Shown: positions 1-11,790, counted from the first letter of the stretch. The stretch: DNA of 64,000 bases from Ottelia alismoides (GCA_037367405.1 JAZKJV010010750.1:124001-188000); one strand, 5' to 3'. Numbers and translations: made by a program. Notes: generated by a model not told the origin, from the letters alone.

Positions 1-2600
1 GACCCCCTTTCTTTCGGTTCTGAGAGATATGAGCCAGAGGAGAGACTCACAGATATGACAACACCTGAGTTTGGCTCGTTTGATTTTGCAGACGCCATGG
101 CCTGCAGTTCTGAGGATCGCTCCCGTCAGCCTGAGCACTTCGTATTGGATCAGGGAGCGATCAACTCCACCCTGATCGCCTCTTTAGAGACCGTCCAGTA
201 GCAGTTGAGAGATCAGGGAGCTTTCATGCTCGACATGAGGAGAGAGATGGAGCAGATGCGAGCAGAGCGCGAGGAGCGCAGAGAGGCACCGAGGATCCCA
301 GAGGATGCAGATGCAGCAGCTGCAGCAGCAGCCGCAGTAGCCGCCGCAGCGGCAGCAGCCGCCGCAGCAGCGGCAGGAGGACCACCGAGACCGATGCGGG
401 AGTTACACAACCCCGGATCGACGCTGACGCACCACTGGGTAGTACTTCCAGCCATCGTGGGGGACTTCAAGTTCCCCCCGAACACCTTGCAGCTACTCCC
501 CCGCTTCCATGGGCTCGCGACTGAGGAGCCCCATCTCCACCTCCAGGAGTTTCTGATGATTTGCAGCACTGTCCACGACCGTCAGGTGGACCAGGATACG
601 ATCAGGATGATCGCCTTCCCCTTTTCCCTAGCAGACAGAGCAGCCACCTGGCTGAAGCATTTGGGGAGGTTTGTTTACACCTGGGAGCAGCTCCGCACCG
701 AGTACTTGAACAAGTACTATCCACTCGGGCGGACGAATGCAGCGAGGGCCCTAATCAGCAACTTCTCCATGCTCCACAACGAGCAATTCCATGAGGCATG
801 GGAGAGGTTCCGTGAACCTTGTGCAGAGCTTCTTCATCGGGCTGACACCAGAGCTCTAGGGCCTGGTGAATGCTTCTTGTGGCGGGTCCTATTTCGCCAA
901 GGATCACGACCAGGTCTGGGCCATCTACGAGGAGATGGCCGAGAACTATATGGTGATGTCCCAGACCCGGTTGTACACTCAGGGCAGACCCCAGCAGCAG
1001 CCAGGACCCGTGCAGTACCAGAGGAAAGCACGGGTCGATGCCGGTCCATCCAGTTCATCCGCAGTTGCAACAGCATAGGCAGAGTCGTCTGCTGCGGATA
1101 TGGGTATCATAAGCGAGAAGTTTGACCGCATGGAGCTGATTGAGAAGAAGCAGTGCTAGGGCATCACGCAGATGGAGCAGATGGCACAGACTCTGAGCGA
1201 CATGAAGACCCAGCTCATGTGTCTCCAGGAGGCACAGACGGCTTCCCAGCCCCGTCTTCAGTCGCGAGGCAATGCCGGCGGCAGCAGCAGCTCGTCCCAG
1301 CGCTCCAGCTCCTTTCAGCAGCCTAGACAGGTTCACCTTGTACAGGCGGAGTCGTACCAGCATCAGCAGACCTCTTACCAGTCCCCACCATCTCTAGACT
1401 TGCAGATGGTGGTATACCAGCCAGATCAGCCACTGGCAGTACTCCCGCCAGCCCAGTACGATGCAGAGCCGTTGATGGATGTCAACGGGATTTGGTATGA
1501 CCGTCCCCAGCCTGGGATCCGACGAGACCATCCCGGATTCAGGTGGGGGAGTAGAGGTACCCAGCCCCAGCAGCAGTCATCCGGTCAGGGAGGGCAGTAT
1601 AGCCAACAGAGGGATCACCACCAGCAGCCCCCAACCTACCAGCCACACCAGCAGTCGTCCTTCATTCCTCGTCCCTATCAGCAGCAGGGACAGTCTTGGA
1701 GACGTGAGCAGCAGGCTCACCAGCCACACCAGCAGCAACATCCTTCCTCCTACCCCTCTCAACAGCAGCAGCATTAGTTCCAGCAGCCTGAGCACCAGAG
1801 AGGCTACCCGTCGGGCTCCCACGAGAGCCCCGCCTTGGACGACATAGCCCGCCTCCTCACGGACCAGCAGGCTACCTTTAGACGGGAGATGGACGAGTTC
1901 CGCCAGGAGATGCGGGACCTGATGAGAGGGAAGGCCGCCATCCCTGCACAGATAGAGCCGAATCCGAACAGCCTGAAGAGGAAATCTGAGCAGGTAGTTT
2001 CCACTGATCATGCCACTCCTAGTGATCCATTTGATGATATGTCTTCAGATCTGTTTGATGCTGATTTTGTTACACTTAGGAGCGGTAGAGCACCAGCAAG
2101 CGGCGCCTCACCTGAGCGGCGACTCAAGGATCCACCCAGGGCACCAGATGAGGAGGAGGAGAGCGGTACTGAGGCCGCACACGATGATGATGGTGGTACT
2201 GATACCACCAAGGATTCTGATTCCACCGGCGGTACTGAGGCCGCCGCTTCACCCGTTCGAGGAGGTGGTACTGACGCCACCAGAGTAGCCGAGCCAGCAC
2301 GCAGTACTGAGGCTACGAGACGTCTAGCAGAGCCAGCCCATGGCAGTACTGAGGCCACCGGTGTTCATTTTGAGAGAGATGTTGTTTTTCCTTCTGTTGA
2401 TGTATCTAAGAACACTGTTTTGAATAAAGGAAAAGGTTTAGTCTCCTCTGGTCCCACTGTGGTGATTGATGTATGTGCGGATCCGGCCGTCGAGCCGTCT
2501 AGGCCTTTTCCTAGTCCTTCATCTGAGAAGGACCCTGCGATCCCCTTCCCTAGAGCCCTTCAGATGGCGAAGGGGAAGAAAAGAGAAAAAGACCCAAAAA
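1..2600 (+). pseudogene. gag: Element A gag (Athila Gag), broken
   Basis: Gag forms the retrotransposon capsid shell. The reading frame is already open at base 1, so the true start is upstream. In order: a Met/Arg/Glu-rich coiled-coil-like stretch (205-300), a polyalanine run (about 310-381), the retrotransposon Gag core (about 420-960, with a YYPLGRTNAA-type segment and later CGGSYF), a glutamine-rich region (1240-1830), VTLRSGR at 2069-2089, acidic repeats (2160-2360) and a basic Lys/Arg stretch (2560-2620). TAG stops interrupt it at 199, 857, 1076, 1157 and 1775. After WERFRE near 818 the frame jumps; compared with element B about 41 bases are missing there. I see no CCHC knuckle, as is usual for Athila. 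Confidence 0.88.
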
Positions 2601-2749
2601 AGAGAGAGCAGGAGGAGTTCAGCCAGAGCATGATCGACAGATTTCACATACAGCTGACCCTTCAGGAGGCATTGCAGCACATCCCCCTTCTTCAACGATC
2701 TTTGAGAGATAGGACCACAGTCAGGAGGAGGAGGAGGAACCATCATTCA

Positions 2750-3240
2750 GAGATACATGTGCTGACGAAGGCCACGTGCTTCGCGATCCAGAACCGTCTG
2801 CCGACCTAGAGGCTAGATTCAGGAGCCCCGTATGTCAGATGTCAGATTAGTGAGCAGAGGTTCGACCGGACTCTACTGGATAGCGGATCGTCTATCAACC
2901 TCCTTCCAGCAGCCCTTCTCGACCGCTTCGAGTTGGGCACTCTTAGATAGAGCAGGACAGTCCTTCAGTTTGCTGATCGATCTGTCAAGAGGCCGAAGGG
3001 GTTGTTGCGAGATGTTATCGTCACTATTCAGGGCCTGCAATTCCCCGTGGACTTCGTAGTGTTGGACATGGAGATCCCTGATTCAGTGGCCGATACCCCC
3101 ATCATCCTCGATCGTTTGTTCTTGGCCACAGCCAAGGCGGTGACTGATCATGATAGCGGGAAGGTATACTTTCACGTCGAGGGCAAGAGTGTACAAATAG
3201 AGACGGTCGAGGACTACATAGCCAGAGAGAGAGCATGCTC
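2750..3240 (+). pseudogene. pol: Element A aspartic protease domain
   Basis: A retropepsin-type protease that would cut the Gag-Pol polyprotein. The active-site triplet Asp-Ser-Gly lies at 2879-2887, followed by SSINLLP, the pattern seen in Athila proteases; a second conserved stretch (FPVDFVVLDM) lies near 3039-3070. TAG stops at 2807 and 2948 flank the active site. The frame is the same as the gag tail and the rest of pol, so this was one continuous polyprotein. A long acidic linker (about 3240-3800) joins it to the reverse transcriptase. Confidence 0.82.
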
Positions 3241-3799
3241 AGAGGCCAGAACAGACACAGAGCAGCTGACAGATGCCGGGTTAGACATCCACCAGGACTG
3301 TGATTTTGTGATCACAGATGATGAGGCAGCATGGGAAGACCCTTCAACACAGGCCATCCTCTCATTTCCAGACACCACTGATGCAGAGATGACAGCAGAG
3401 GAGAGCTTGGAGAGCACAGCCCTCGTCCAGGATACTATAGAGGCAGCAGAGCCGGTTCTTGACCTCGACACGGTTTCTAGTGATGGTGGTGCTAAGGCCA
3501 CCTTGTGTGATGGTGGTATTGATGCCACCTTATTTGATGCAGATCCCTCGGATTCAGAGTCTGATTGGGCAGATTGTGATGACCAGATGCCAGACCTGAG
3601 TCCACCTGAGCCTACAGATGAGGAGGAGGTAGAGGCAGAGCAGATCAGAGACAGCACAGTTGAGCAGCCTCCTCCAGATCCAGTTTGCGAGAGTTCGTAT
3701 TCTTTCTCCCAGGCAGATTTGGCAGATTTAGCAGCTTTCACACATCTTCTTCCGAAGCCAGACTTGCCAACACCCAGCTGTCCAAAGCTGAAGCCGCTC

Positions 3800-4750
3800 C
3801 CAACTTCGCTGAAGTATCGGTTCCTTGCGGGCGAACCTGAGATGTACCCAGTCATCATCTCCGCCGATCTGACTGGAGAGCAAGAATCCCGTTTGATGGG
3901 GGTTCTTGAAAAGAACCGCAAGGCAATCGGATGGAGCATAGCAGATCTCCATGGGATTTGTCCATCAGTGTGCTCCCACCATATTTATCTTGAGGAGGGG
4001 GCGAAGCCGTCGCGTGAGTTCCAGCGGCGACTGAACCCCAACCTGAGAGAGGTTGTGATGAAGGAAATATCAAAATGGTGGAGTGCAGATTTCATTTATC
4101 CCATTTCCGACTCCAAGTGGGTCAGCCCCTTGCATGTGGTGCCCAAGAAGACGGGCATCAGGACTGTGATCAGTGAGTCAGGAGAGGAGATTGCTACACG
4201 AGTACCTACCTCTTGGAGGGTCTGTGTTGACTATAGGAGACTCAACCAGGCCACCAAGAAGGACCATTTCCCCCTGCCTTTTATTGATCAGATCATTGAG
4301 AGACTGGCAGGGAAGAGCCATTATTGCTTCCTGGATGGGTACTCGGACTACAACCAGGTGGCCATCGCTCCTGAGGATCAGGAGAAGACCACCTTTACCT
4401 GTCCCTTCGGTACATATGCCTTTCGACGCATGCCATTTGGGCTATGCAATGCCCCTGCGACTTTTCAGAGGTGCATGCTGTCGATATTCTCGGACATGGT
4501 AGGGGAGTGTTTGGAGGTCTTCATGGACGATTTCTCAGTCTACGGCGACGGATTCGACTCCTGTCTTGATTGCCTAGATTGAGTACTCCAGCGATGTATT
4601 GAGTTCCATTTGGTTCTATCTTGGGAGAAGAGTCACTTCATGGTGACTCAAGGGTCGGTGCTTGGCCACATCATCTCCAACAGGGGCATTGAGGTTGATC
4701 CGGCCAAGGTTGATGTCATTTGAAAACTCGCACCGCCGTCCAATTTGAGG
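3800..4750 (+). pseudogene. pol: Element A reverse transcriptase domain
   Basis: RNA-dependent DNA polymerase. It begins near the CSHHIYLEE segment (about 3970) and runs through VCVDYRRLNQATKKDHFPLP, FRRMPFGLCNAPATF and the catalytic FMDD at 4520-4531. FMDD is intact. TGA stops at 4580 and 4721 interrupt the thumb/connection region, but the frame continues across both into RNase H. The VVPKKTG segment is followed by the insert (about 4158-4200) that Athila reverse transcriptases carry before WRVCVDYR. Confidence 0.9.
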
Positions 4751-4899
4751 CAGCTACGGTCATTCCTGGGGCACGTTAGTTTTTATCGGAGATTTATTCA
4801 GGACTTCAGCAGGATTGCCTGGCCGTTGACTGACCTCTTGAAGAAAGACACCGAGTTCCATGTCGATGATAAGTGCCTTTCGTCCTTTGTGACTCTCCA

Positions 4900-5325
4900 G
4901 CAGTGTGTTATTGAGGCTCCTGTCCTCCAGCCGCCTGATTGGTCTCTCCCATTCGAGATCATGACGGATGCCTCCGATTTTGCCGTAGGGGCAGTGCTGG
5001 GACAGAGGAGGGATGGAGTTCCATTTCCTATCCACTACGCTAGCCGCACATTGGATTCCGCCCAGCGGAATTATACGGTCACAGAGAAGGAGATGCTAGC
5101 CGTAGTGTTCGCCCTAGATAAGTTTCGATCTTATATCATTGGATCTAGAGTGACCCTGTACACAGATCACACCGCCATCAGGTACCTCATAGCAAAGAAG
5201 GATGCCAAGGCCAGATTGACTAGATGGATCCTTCTACTCCAGGAGTTCGACATTGAGATCAAGGATAAGCCTGGAGTCAAGAATGTGGTGGCGGATCACC
5301 TCTTCCGTTTAGAGCAGCCTGAGGA
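4900..5325 (+). pseudogene. pol: Element A RNase H domain
   Basis: Removes the RNA strand during reverse transcription. Visible motifs are [15 protein letters not shown] (first catalytic Asp), [16 protein letters not shown] (catalytic Glu), LYTDHTAI (second Asp) and VADHLFRLE, where the family normally has a Ser before the final Arg-Leu. The acidic residues look intact. It is in frame with the reverse transcriptase upstream and the integrase downstream, with no stop inside the domain. Confidence 0.88.
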
Positions 5326-5389
5326 GTCTGAGCAGATTGATCCCATTCGTGAGACCTTCCCAGATGAGGCGATCCTTGCTATCGCCTCA

Positions 5390-6670
5390 CTCCCGTGGTA
5401 CGCCGATATTGTGAACATTCTCGTTGTTGGGAAAGTCCCACAAGATTGGCACAGGCAGAGGCTTGAGACCTTCCTCGCGAAGGCCAAGTCCTACCACTGG
5501 GAGGATCCCATCCTTTACCACGAAGGAGGGGATAGCGTCCTGCGTCGGTGCATTCCTCAGGAGGAACACCATAGCGTCCTCACTTACTTCCACAAGCTTG
5601 AGGCAGGAGGACATCATTCTGGGAGGAGAACGGCACAAAAAGTGCTCCAATCCGGCTTGTGGTGGCCTACCCTCTTCAAGGACTCTGATAAGTTCGTGAA
5701 GAGGTGTACTGACTGTCAGAGGATGGGCACTTGTGGACAGCGTGATATGATGCCAATGCAGCCCATTCACTTCTGTGAGGTTTTTGACGCATGGGGCATC
5801 GATTTCATGGGTCCATTCCCTAAGAGTCAGGGATTTGAGTACATTCTGTTGGCCGTAGATTATGTTAGTCGTTGGGTTGAGGCTATCCCCGCCCGAGCCG
5901 CTGATGCGAGGACAATTTGCAGATTTTTGAGGAAGCACATCATCATGCGGTTCGGGGTTCCACGAGTTCTGATTTCTGATGGGGGGTCTCATTTCATCAA
6001 CGACCAGGTGAAGGCCCTTGCTAGCGAGTTCGGTATAGACCATCGTATTGCTACACCTTACCATCCACAGACGAATGGTCTAGCCGAGGTGTCGAATAGG
6101 GAGATCAAGACTATATTGCAGAAAGTCGTCCGCCCTGACCGAAAGGATTGGTCACAGCTTTTGGACTCGGTCTTGTGGGCATATAGGACGTCTTTCAAGA
6201 CACCATTGGGTACATCTCCCTTTCGCCTCGTATTTGGCAAGCCATGCCATTTACCTGTTGAGTTGAGGCACATGTCACTATGGGCAGTTACTGATATTCT
6301 TATGGATCCATATGGTGTAGGAGACCAGAGGAGGGCGGAGTTAGCAGCCCTGGAGGAGCTTAGAGATATAGCTTTCTCAAACAGCCTACAGTATAAGGAG
6401 AGAGTGAAAGAGTGGCATGATTCTCATATCAGCCACAAGCATTTTGAGATTGGACAGAGAGTATGGCTGTTTGATGCGAGGCTTCGTTTATTTCCAGGGA
6501 AGAGCAAATGGAAAGGACCCTACTTGGTCAGGAAGGTACACGACAACGGTAGCATTGACATATCTGAGTTGTCTTCTGAGAGTACCTTTCGAGTGAACGG
6601 CCAGCGGCTCAAGCCATTTCTAGATCATGAGCCGCGGGTCGCTGATCTTGCCCCTATTCATTTTGCGTGA
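5390..6670 (+). pseudogene. pol: Element A integrase, full length
   Basis: Inserts the cDNA into host chromatin. The N-terminal zinc region shows HH, GGHH and CTDC (about 5570-5720). The catalytic triad is Asp 5801-5803 (WGIDFMG), Asp 5978-5980 (ISDGGSHF) and Glu 6086-6088 ([10 protein letters not shown]), giving the expected D-35-E spacing. The C-terminal part carries GPYLVRKV and ends with a TGA at 6668-6670. No chromodomain follows, as expected for Athila. No stop lies within this domain, making it the best-preserved part of the element, although it cannot be reached by translation from gag without passing the upstream stops. Confidence 0.9.
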
Positions 6671-7478
6671 GATGTGGTCTTTGACTCACATCTAATGCAT
6701 CTCATGCCTGAGTTTCACTGATCTTCCGCCTTGTATAGATCCAGATGTCCATATCATTACATTCTTTAGTCCCACATCCCTTTCTTCATCTTGTGATTAT
6801 GCTATACTTAGGGTGCACTTTACCCTAAGTATAGGGGGAATGTGAGACCTTTGGGTATTTCTTTTGCTTCTTTTTACCCCTGTTTTGCTGCCTATACTTA
6901 GGGATATTTCACCCTAAGTATAGGGGGGGTAGACCCTGTACATTCTACACTCGGTCTTTCCCTTAGTATACAGCCTGCTATACTTAAGATTACTTGATCC
7001 TAAGTATAGGGGGAAGACCCGAGATCCTCTTGAATTTCTATTTCATTCATTCATATTTGTATATAGCCTTCCTTTTCACTTCCCTATACCTAGCACGAGT
7101 TATGTCTTCTTCATCGCTCTTGACTCTGAGGATATCGTTCGAGCTAGGTATAGGGGTGTGTGTATAAATTTCATATATACGTTAGCCATAACTCGTACTT
7201 TGTGTGAGTGTGTTAATAAATAAAATGGCTAAAAACCACAAAAATAAAAAATTTTCATGTACATAAACTTCTTTTATTTGCACATAAATAGCTAGTGTAC
7301 AAATTATTTTTGTAAAAATGATTTCAAAAATCTTTTGTGTAAAGCTTGTGTAAATATTTTCGTATCAAAAATATGTATATAGTACAAAATTTTTCCAAAA
7401 TGTTTTGAAAATCAAAAGTTTGCAAAAATCTTGTGTAAATTTGTGTAAATATCTTTTTGCAAAACTTGCACTTCATGC
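6671..7478 (+). other. Element A post-pol tail, first part (non-coding)
   Basis: Athila elements commonly have a long tail between pol and the 3' LTR, sometimes with an env-like frame. I see no env-like frame here: no long open frame, signal peptide or membrane segment. The stretch holds the hairpin/polypurine array (described separately) and then AT-rich sequence with repeated TTGTGTAAAT-like words up to the left target duplication of the solo LTR at 7479. Confidence 0.7.
6802..7156 (+). repeat. Array of hairpins ending in polypurine-tract-like sequence
   Basis: Hairpin 1: arms 6802-6813 (CTATACTTAGGG) and 6823-6834, perfect 12 bp, 9-nt loop. Hairpin 2: arms 6892-6903 and 6912-6923, the same 12-bp arms, 8-nt loop of different sequence. 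Hairpin 3: arms 6978-6989 and 6998-7009 with one mismatch. Hairpin 4: 7082-7094 and 7143-7155, 13 bp perfect (CCCTATACCTAGC), 48-nt loop. Each 3' arm runs straight into a G-run, giving AGTATAGGGG, which is also the sequence of this element's LTR-proximal polypurine tract (11791-11802). The first three units start about 86-90 bp apart; arms are conserved while loops and spacers differ. Confidence 0.85.
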
Positions 7479-7483
7479 ATCAT
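7479..7483. repeat. Left target-site duplication (ATCAT) of solo LTR H
   Basis: ATCAT lies directly before the LTR start TGACGAG and is repeated exactly at 10522-10526 after the LTR end. A 5-bp duplication is the norm for Ty3/gypsy integrases. Confidence 0.85.
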
Positions 7484-10400
7484 TGACGAGTCACTAGATA
7501 CGATGTTTAATTCGTGTTCGTTGTAATACGTGTACTTAGCGATTCGGTCAGAACCGAGAGAAGATCTCCGTGAAGAGTGTCTCGACTTTAATTTATATCC
7601 CGGGCAAGTCCGGGGTCGAACTCTGGGAGGCAAAGGAACAACTTGGGTTTAATTTGCAAATTTAAGATCTAGATATCCAAACGGTATTTTTTTAGATTTT
7701 TTTATGCAAAAAGAATGCAAATGCAAGTGAATTACAACACTAAGAAAACACACAACAAGGCCAAATTAATTTTAATATCAAATTAGTCCAATTTAGCCAA
7801 ATTATATTTTTCTTAGAGTCCTAATCCAGAGATGAACACAAAACATATTTTTTTAGAATTTTAGGGGTTAAAATGCAATAATGAAAAATGCACACTTTTT
7901 ATGGGCTTTTTCGCAATTTCTCACACAAACAGTAAGCAAAAATTATGAAAAAATTACTGGAATGAAAACATGATGCAAGGAAGCTACATTAATATTTTTG
8001 GAATTTTTTTGACAAAATATTAATTTTTTATGTATTTTTTAGTGGAAATAGAGTGACAGTGAGTAATTAATTCCTAATTAATCCACGTTATCAAAATAGT
8101 CAGAGAGCAAATTATCTCAAGAATATATCGAAATAAGCAATCCAAGAGAGTTGAAATTTTGCAAAAAGGATATACATGGATTTAACTAAAAATCAAACAC
8201 TTAAAACACTCTACAATTTATTTTAGGCACAAGACATCTCCATTTTAGATGAAATTTAGAAAGTACGTTTATCACATATCAAGGCATCATATATAATTTT
8301 TGTGGAATTTTTGGAGCAACCGTGTGTGAGATATAATTTTAAGAGTACTGTTTGGATAAAATACACAAAATTTCAGTTAACTATTTTTAATTAATTACCC
8401 ATGAGTTACAAAAATATAAACAAATACCTATAATGTAGAGAATTAGTTGCTCAACATGAATACATTTTTCAATGAATAAAAGGATGCCAAACAGATATCC
8501 AAATTACTAGTCAAACATAGGGGTCTTTGTGCAAAAAGAGAAACTAGAATTATAAAGCAAATATATACAGGGACTTGTTTGCAATTACTGAAACTTGAAA
8601 TAAAGAAAGTGCAATTTTTACATTAAAAAAAACAAAACACCTTTCTTCTTCGTCAGGTCACGATGGTGGAACCCAAAGGAACGGGGGTTGCTGGCGGTCG
8701 GCGGCGTGGGCCGGCGACGAATCCGCGCACGGTGGAGGCACGGGACGGTGGAGGCGGAGACGCGGCGGGGGGCAGGCAGGCGGAGCGGAGCCGTGGGAGC
8801 GAGAGGGGCCGTGGGGGGTCGGCCACGGCTGAAGGTTGGAGCCGTGGGTGGGAGAAGATGGCCGTGCGGCGAGGAGGCCGCCGGTTGGCGGCGGTTGGAA
8901 GAGGAGGCGGCGGCGGTGGGTGCTCCCACCGCTGCTGCGTTTGTTATTTTTTTTATTTTTTTTTCTTTTTTTTTGCTGTGATTAAACCTTTTTTTGTTTT
9001 ATTTTTTTGTATATTTTTAATTTTTTTAAGCAGGAAATATGTACACAAAAAAATGATGATGAGGGTGTGATAATGTGATAAAAAAAATGAGAAACTAACA
9101 ACGGTGATAAAATAAAGATGATGATGGTGCTGTAATAAAAAATTTTTTTTTGGTTTTTAAATTTTTATTATTTTTTTTTAATTTTGATTAGATAGGGAAT
9201 AAGATGAAAGAAAAAATGTGATGATAGTGGTGAGTGATTAATATAAACAAATGGAGGATGGTTGGTGAATGTGATGTGCTAAAAAATGCAAAACTAACAA
9301 GATGACAAAATGAGAAGAAAATTACCTACGGTGGAGACGGTCGCCTATGATGTGCTCGTGAGAGCACGGTCTTCGCTCGAATCGCCGGCGCGCGATGAGC
9401 TCGAGCAGCGCGCGGTTGCGGCTGCGATGTTGGCCAAAAAAAACCAACGGATCACACCGGAGAGAGGGCCGTCGTCGCTCGACCGCGGTTGCGTCGCTGT
9501 CACCGATTCAACTCAGGGAACTAGGCTCTCCTCACATAAAGATGGATCAAAGGTAAAATTGAGGAGAATGAGAGGTATATAAAGAGAATGGAATCAGAGG
9601 TTATTAAAGTGGTGGAGTTGAATGGGAGGTTGATTTATTAATGGAGTTGAATGGGAAGTTGGGAAAAAATGGTGGAATAATGGAGTTGAATTGGTGGTTA
9701 TTGTAGAGAATGGAAATTAAATAATAAATAAATAAATAAATAAAGTTGTCTACTTTAAATACAATAAAATAAAAAGAGAAGAGAAATAGTGGAGAATTTA
9801 CAAAAGAAGACAAAACACCATGTACATTTTTTTTACTTTTCTAATATGTAATTTTTTTGTCTTTATAATAAGAGATATTTACAATGAAAAAATACAATAA
9901 AATAGTATAATTAAAATACAACATAAGTATGATTTTTTTTGTATTTTTAATAATTAAGAAAGATATAATAAAAAATGAAGAAAGTATGAATATATACATA
10001 ATGTACAATGTACATCTAGGTCCCAAAACCCAACTTTTGCAAATGAGCTCCGATTTTAATGAAACCACTTCCATTGGATAGATAATTTTCTAACTTGAAC
10101 TTTAAAAGTGAGTTGGTGAATTTGGAGTTCATACGGAGCGGGAATTTAGCTTGGAAGTTGGACTTTACGGCTTTTTCTCTTTGGGATCTAGGAGCATTTA
10201 TTTGAGTTGAAATTTGTTTTTTATTTTTGTATTTTTATATACATTTTTATAAACAAGTTAGAGAAAGAATTAGATAAAAAGGAGCTGAAATGAAATTATT
10301 AAAAATACATGAAGTTTTGGGCTATTTACATGTATAAAACTCCTTTATTTTGCGGCTTTTTATGTTAATTTATTTTGTACAATCTTATATACAATAATTA

Positions 10401-10521
10401 GTGTATTTTATTTACAAGAGTCATTTTGTTAATTTATTGATTTTATGGACATTTATTTGGAATTTTACTCGGGGATTTTGCTAAGATCAAGATATTAAGA
10501 TGATGAATCGTGGATTCATCA
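7484..10521 (-). mobile_element. Solo LTR H, Athila-type, inserted in element A
   Basis: 3038 bp, beginning TGACGAGT and ending ATTCATCA on the + strand; read on the minus strand it starts TGATGAAT like the LTRs of A, B and C. Near its left end is a GGGGTCGAAC-type stretch (7610-7622) shared with LTRs B and G. There is no primer site, gag or pol beside it, and it is flanked by perfect 5-bp duplications, so it is a solo LTR left by recombination between two LTRs. It holds two GC-rich islands (8640-8945 and 9310-9560) in AT-rich sequence; short frames inside them are Gly/Arg/Ala-rich artefacts of composition. Confidence 0.88.
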
Positions 10522-10526
10522 ATCAT
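10522..10526. repeat. Right target-site duplication (ATCAT) of solo LTR H
   Basis: Exact match to 7479-7483, directly after the LTR terminus ATTCATCA. Confidence 0.85.
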
Positions 10527-11790
10527 CACTCATGATTTCAAAACATTTTTCAAAAATTTTGCATGTTTGTAAAATTTATGTAAATAGCATCTTTTGTACA
10601 TATGTATATAGTTTTTCTGGATTATAGTTAACATTTAAACTAGCCTGGAATCACATTGAGGAATGGAGCTTGATTAAGATCTTAATCCACCTAATTTCTA
10701 AGAGGAACCTTATAGGGCTTAGGTTTAAGGCTTCTCAGGTCCATGGTGACTTAATTCTTTGTGTCCACTAGGCTATGATCACATGTCATCTCAATGAGCC
10801 TAAGTAGAGCACTTAACAACAACACATGACTCATATAGATTATGGCTTTACTTGGACACCAGCACTATGCACCGAGCTCTCTACGGATGAGATGGTGAGG
10901 AGGCAGTCTTCCTTGACTTGGGGTAGCATATGAGGGTAGTACTTCTAGGCGGAACCTCTCTTCTTCTTTTTGTGAAGGAAATGCGTCTCAACTTGGTCTG
11001 GTTGCCATGAGGTCTAACGACGGGAGTTGTGGGTTGCAATAAAGCTTCAAAAGAGGGATAGTCTACTGGCTCAAGAGGAAAAACTCCTTGTATATATGCT
11101 GCACATGTATATGTTGTATAGATGCACTTGAAAAAAAATGTGTAAAAAGAAAATAACTCCAAAAAAGTGGTGGGTCTGATAGAAAATGATAATCCCACCG
11201 GAGTATGTATATAGAGTGCAATAAGTAAAGCTTGGTTTCATGATCCACCTGATGTAGCTTGCAGCAGGGAGACTTGGCTACACTGGTCAAGCTCCCAAGG
11301 GTACTTGGCTACACTAGCCTTGACCCATTCTCTTCTTCCTCCTCTTCTTGAGCCGGTTGAACTTGAACTTAGAAGGGAATACCCCGCTCCTCGAGGAAAG
11401 AGTGGCCAGATTGAGGTCATAGAGTTACCTTGTTGGGGAGGGTTGTCAAGTTGCCATTTCTGAGGTGGAGAGCTTAAACCTCACATTCACAGGACAAGAA
11501 AAGATTCATGGCCTTCAGGGTTTGTGATTGATGACTTGTTCTGATCTGGAGCATTGAGGAGTCTTGGTTATATATTAGTGGAACTTGGAGGCTGTTGAGT
11601 TTTAGACTTAAGTCCAAATAAGGTTCCGACACATTAATAATCCAAAGATCTGATCGAGCTCCATACCTTAATTTAATGAAGGAAAGTTTAATAATCAGCC
11701 TTGATCCATGTACATTCTCTTTTTCTTTTTCTTTATTTCTTTTTCACTTCTTTTTTCAAAAAAGTGTTTGCTAAGGGTCTAGCAAAGTTA
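10527..11790 (+). other. Element A post-pol tail, second part (non-coding)
   Basis: Continuation of the tail after the solo LTR. No convincing frame is seen. It has a 13-bp direct repeat, ACTTGGCTACACT, at about 11272 and 11300, and a small inverted repeat (TTGCTA and TAGCAA) just before the polypurine tract. Short antisense frames near 10880-11420 have no recognisable motif. Confidence 0.65.

Noticed and set aside
213..569. Antisense frame with long polyalanine
   Set aside because: Shadow of the gag polyalanine/CAG-rich region on the other strand; no independent motif.
5387..6064. 225-codon antisense frame across the element A integrase
   Set aside because: It lies opposite the well-conserved integrase; its sequence follows from the sense codons and has no known domain.
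8618..9070. Gly/Arg/Ala-rich frames in a GC-rich island
   Set aside because: The island lies inside solo LTR H; frames overlap on both strands and have composition-driven sequence only.
6671..11790. Possible env-like gene after pol in element A
   Set aside because: No open frame with signal peptide or membrane segment survives; half of the interval is solo LTR H.
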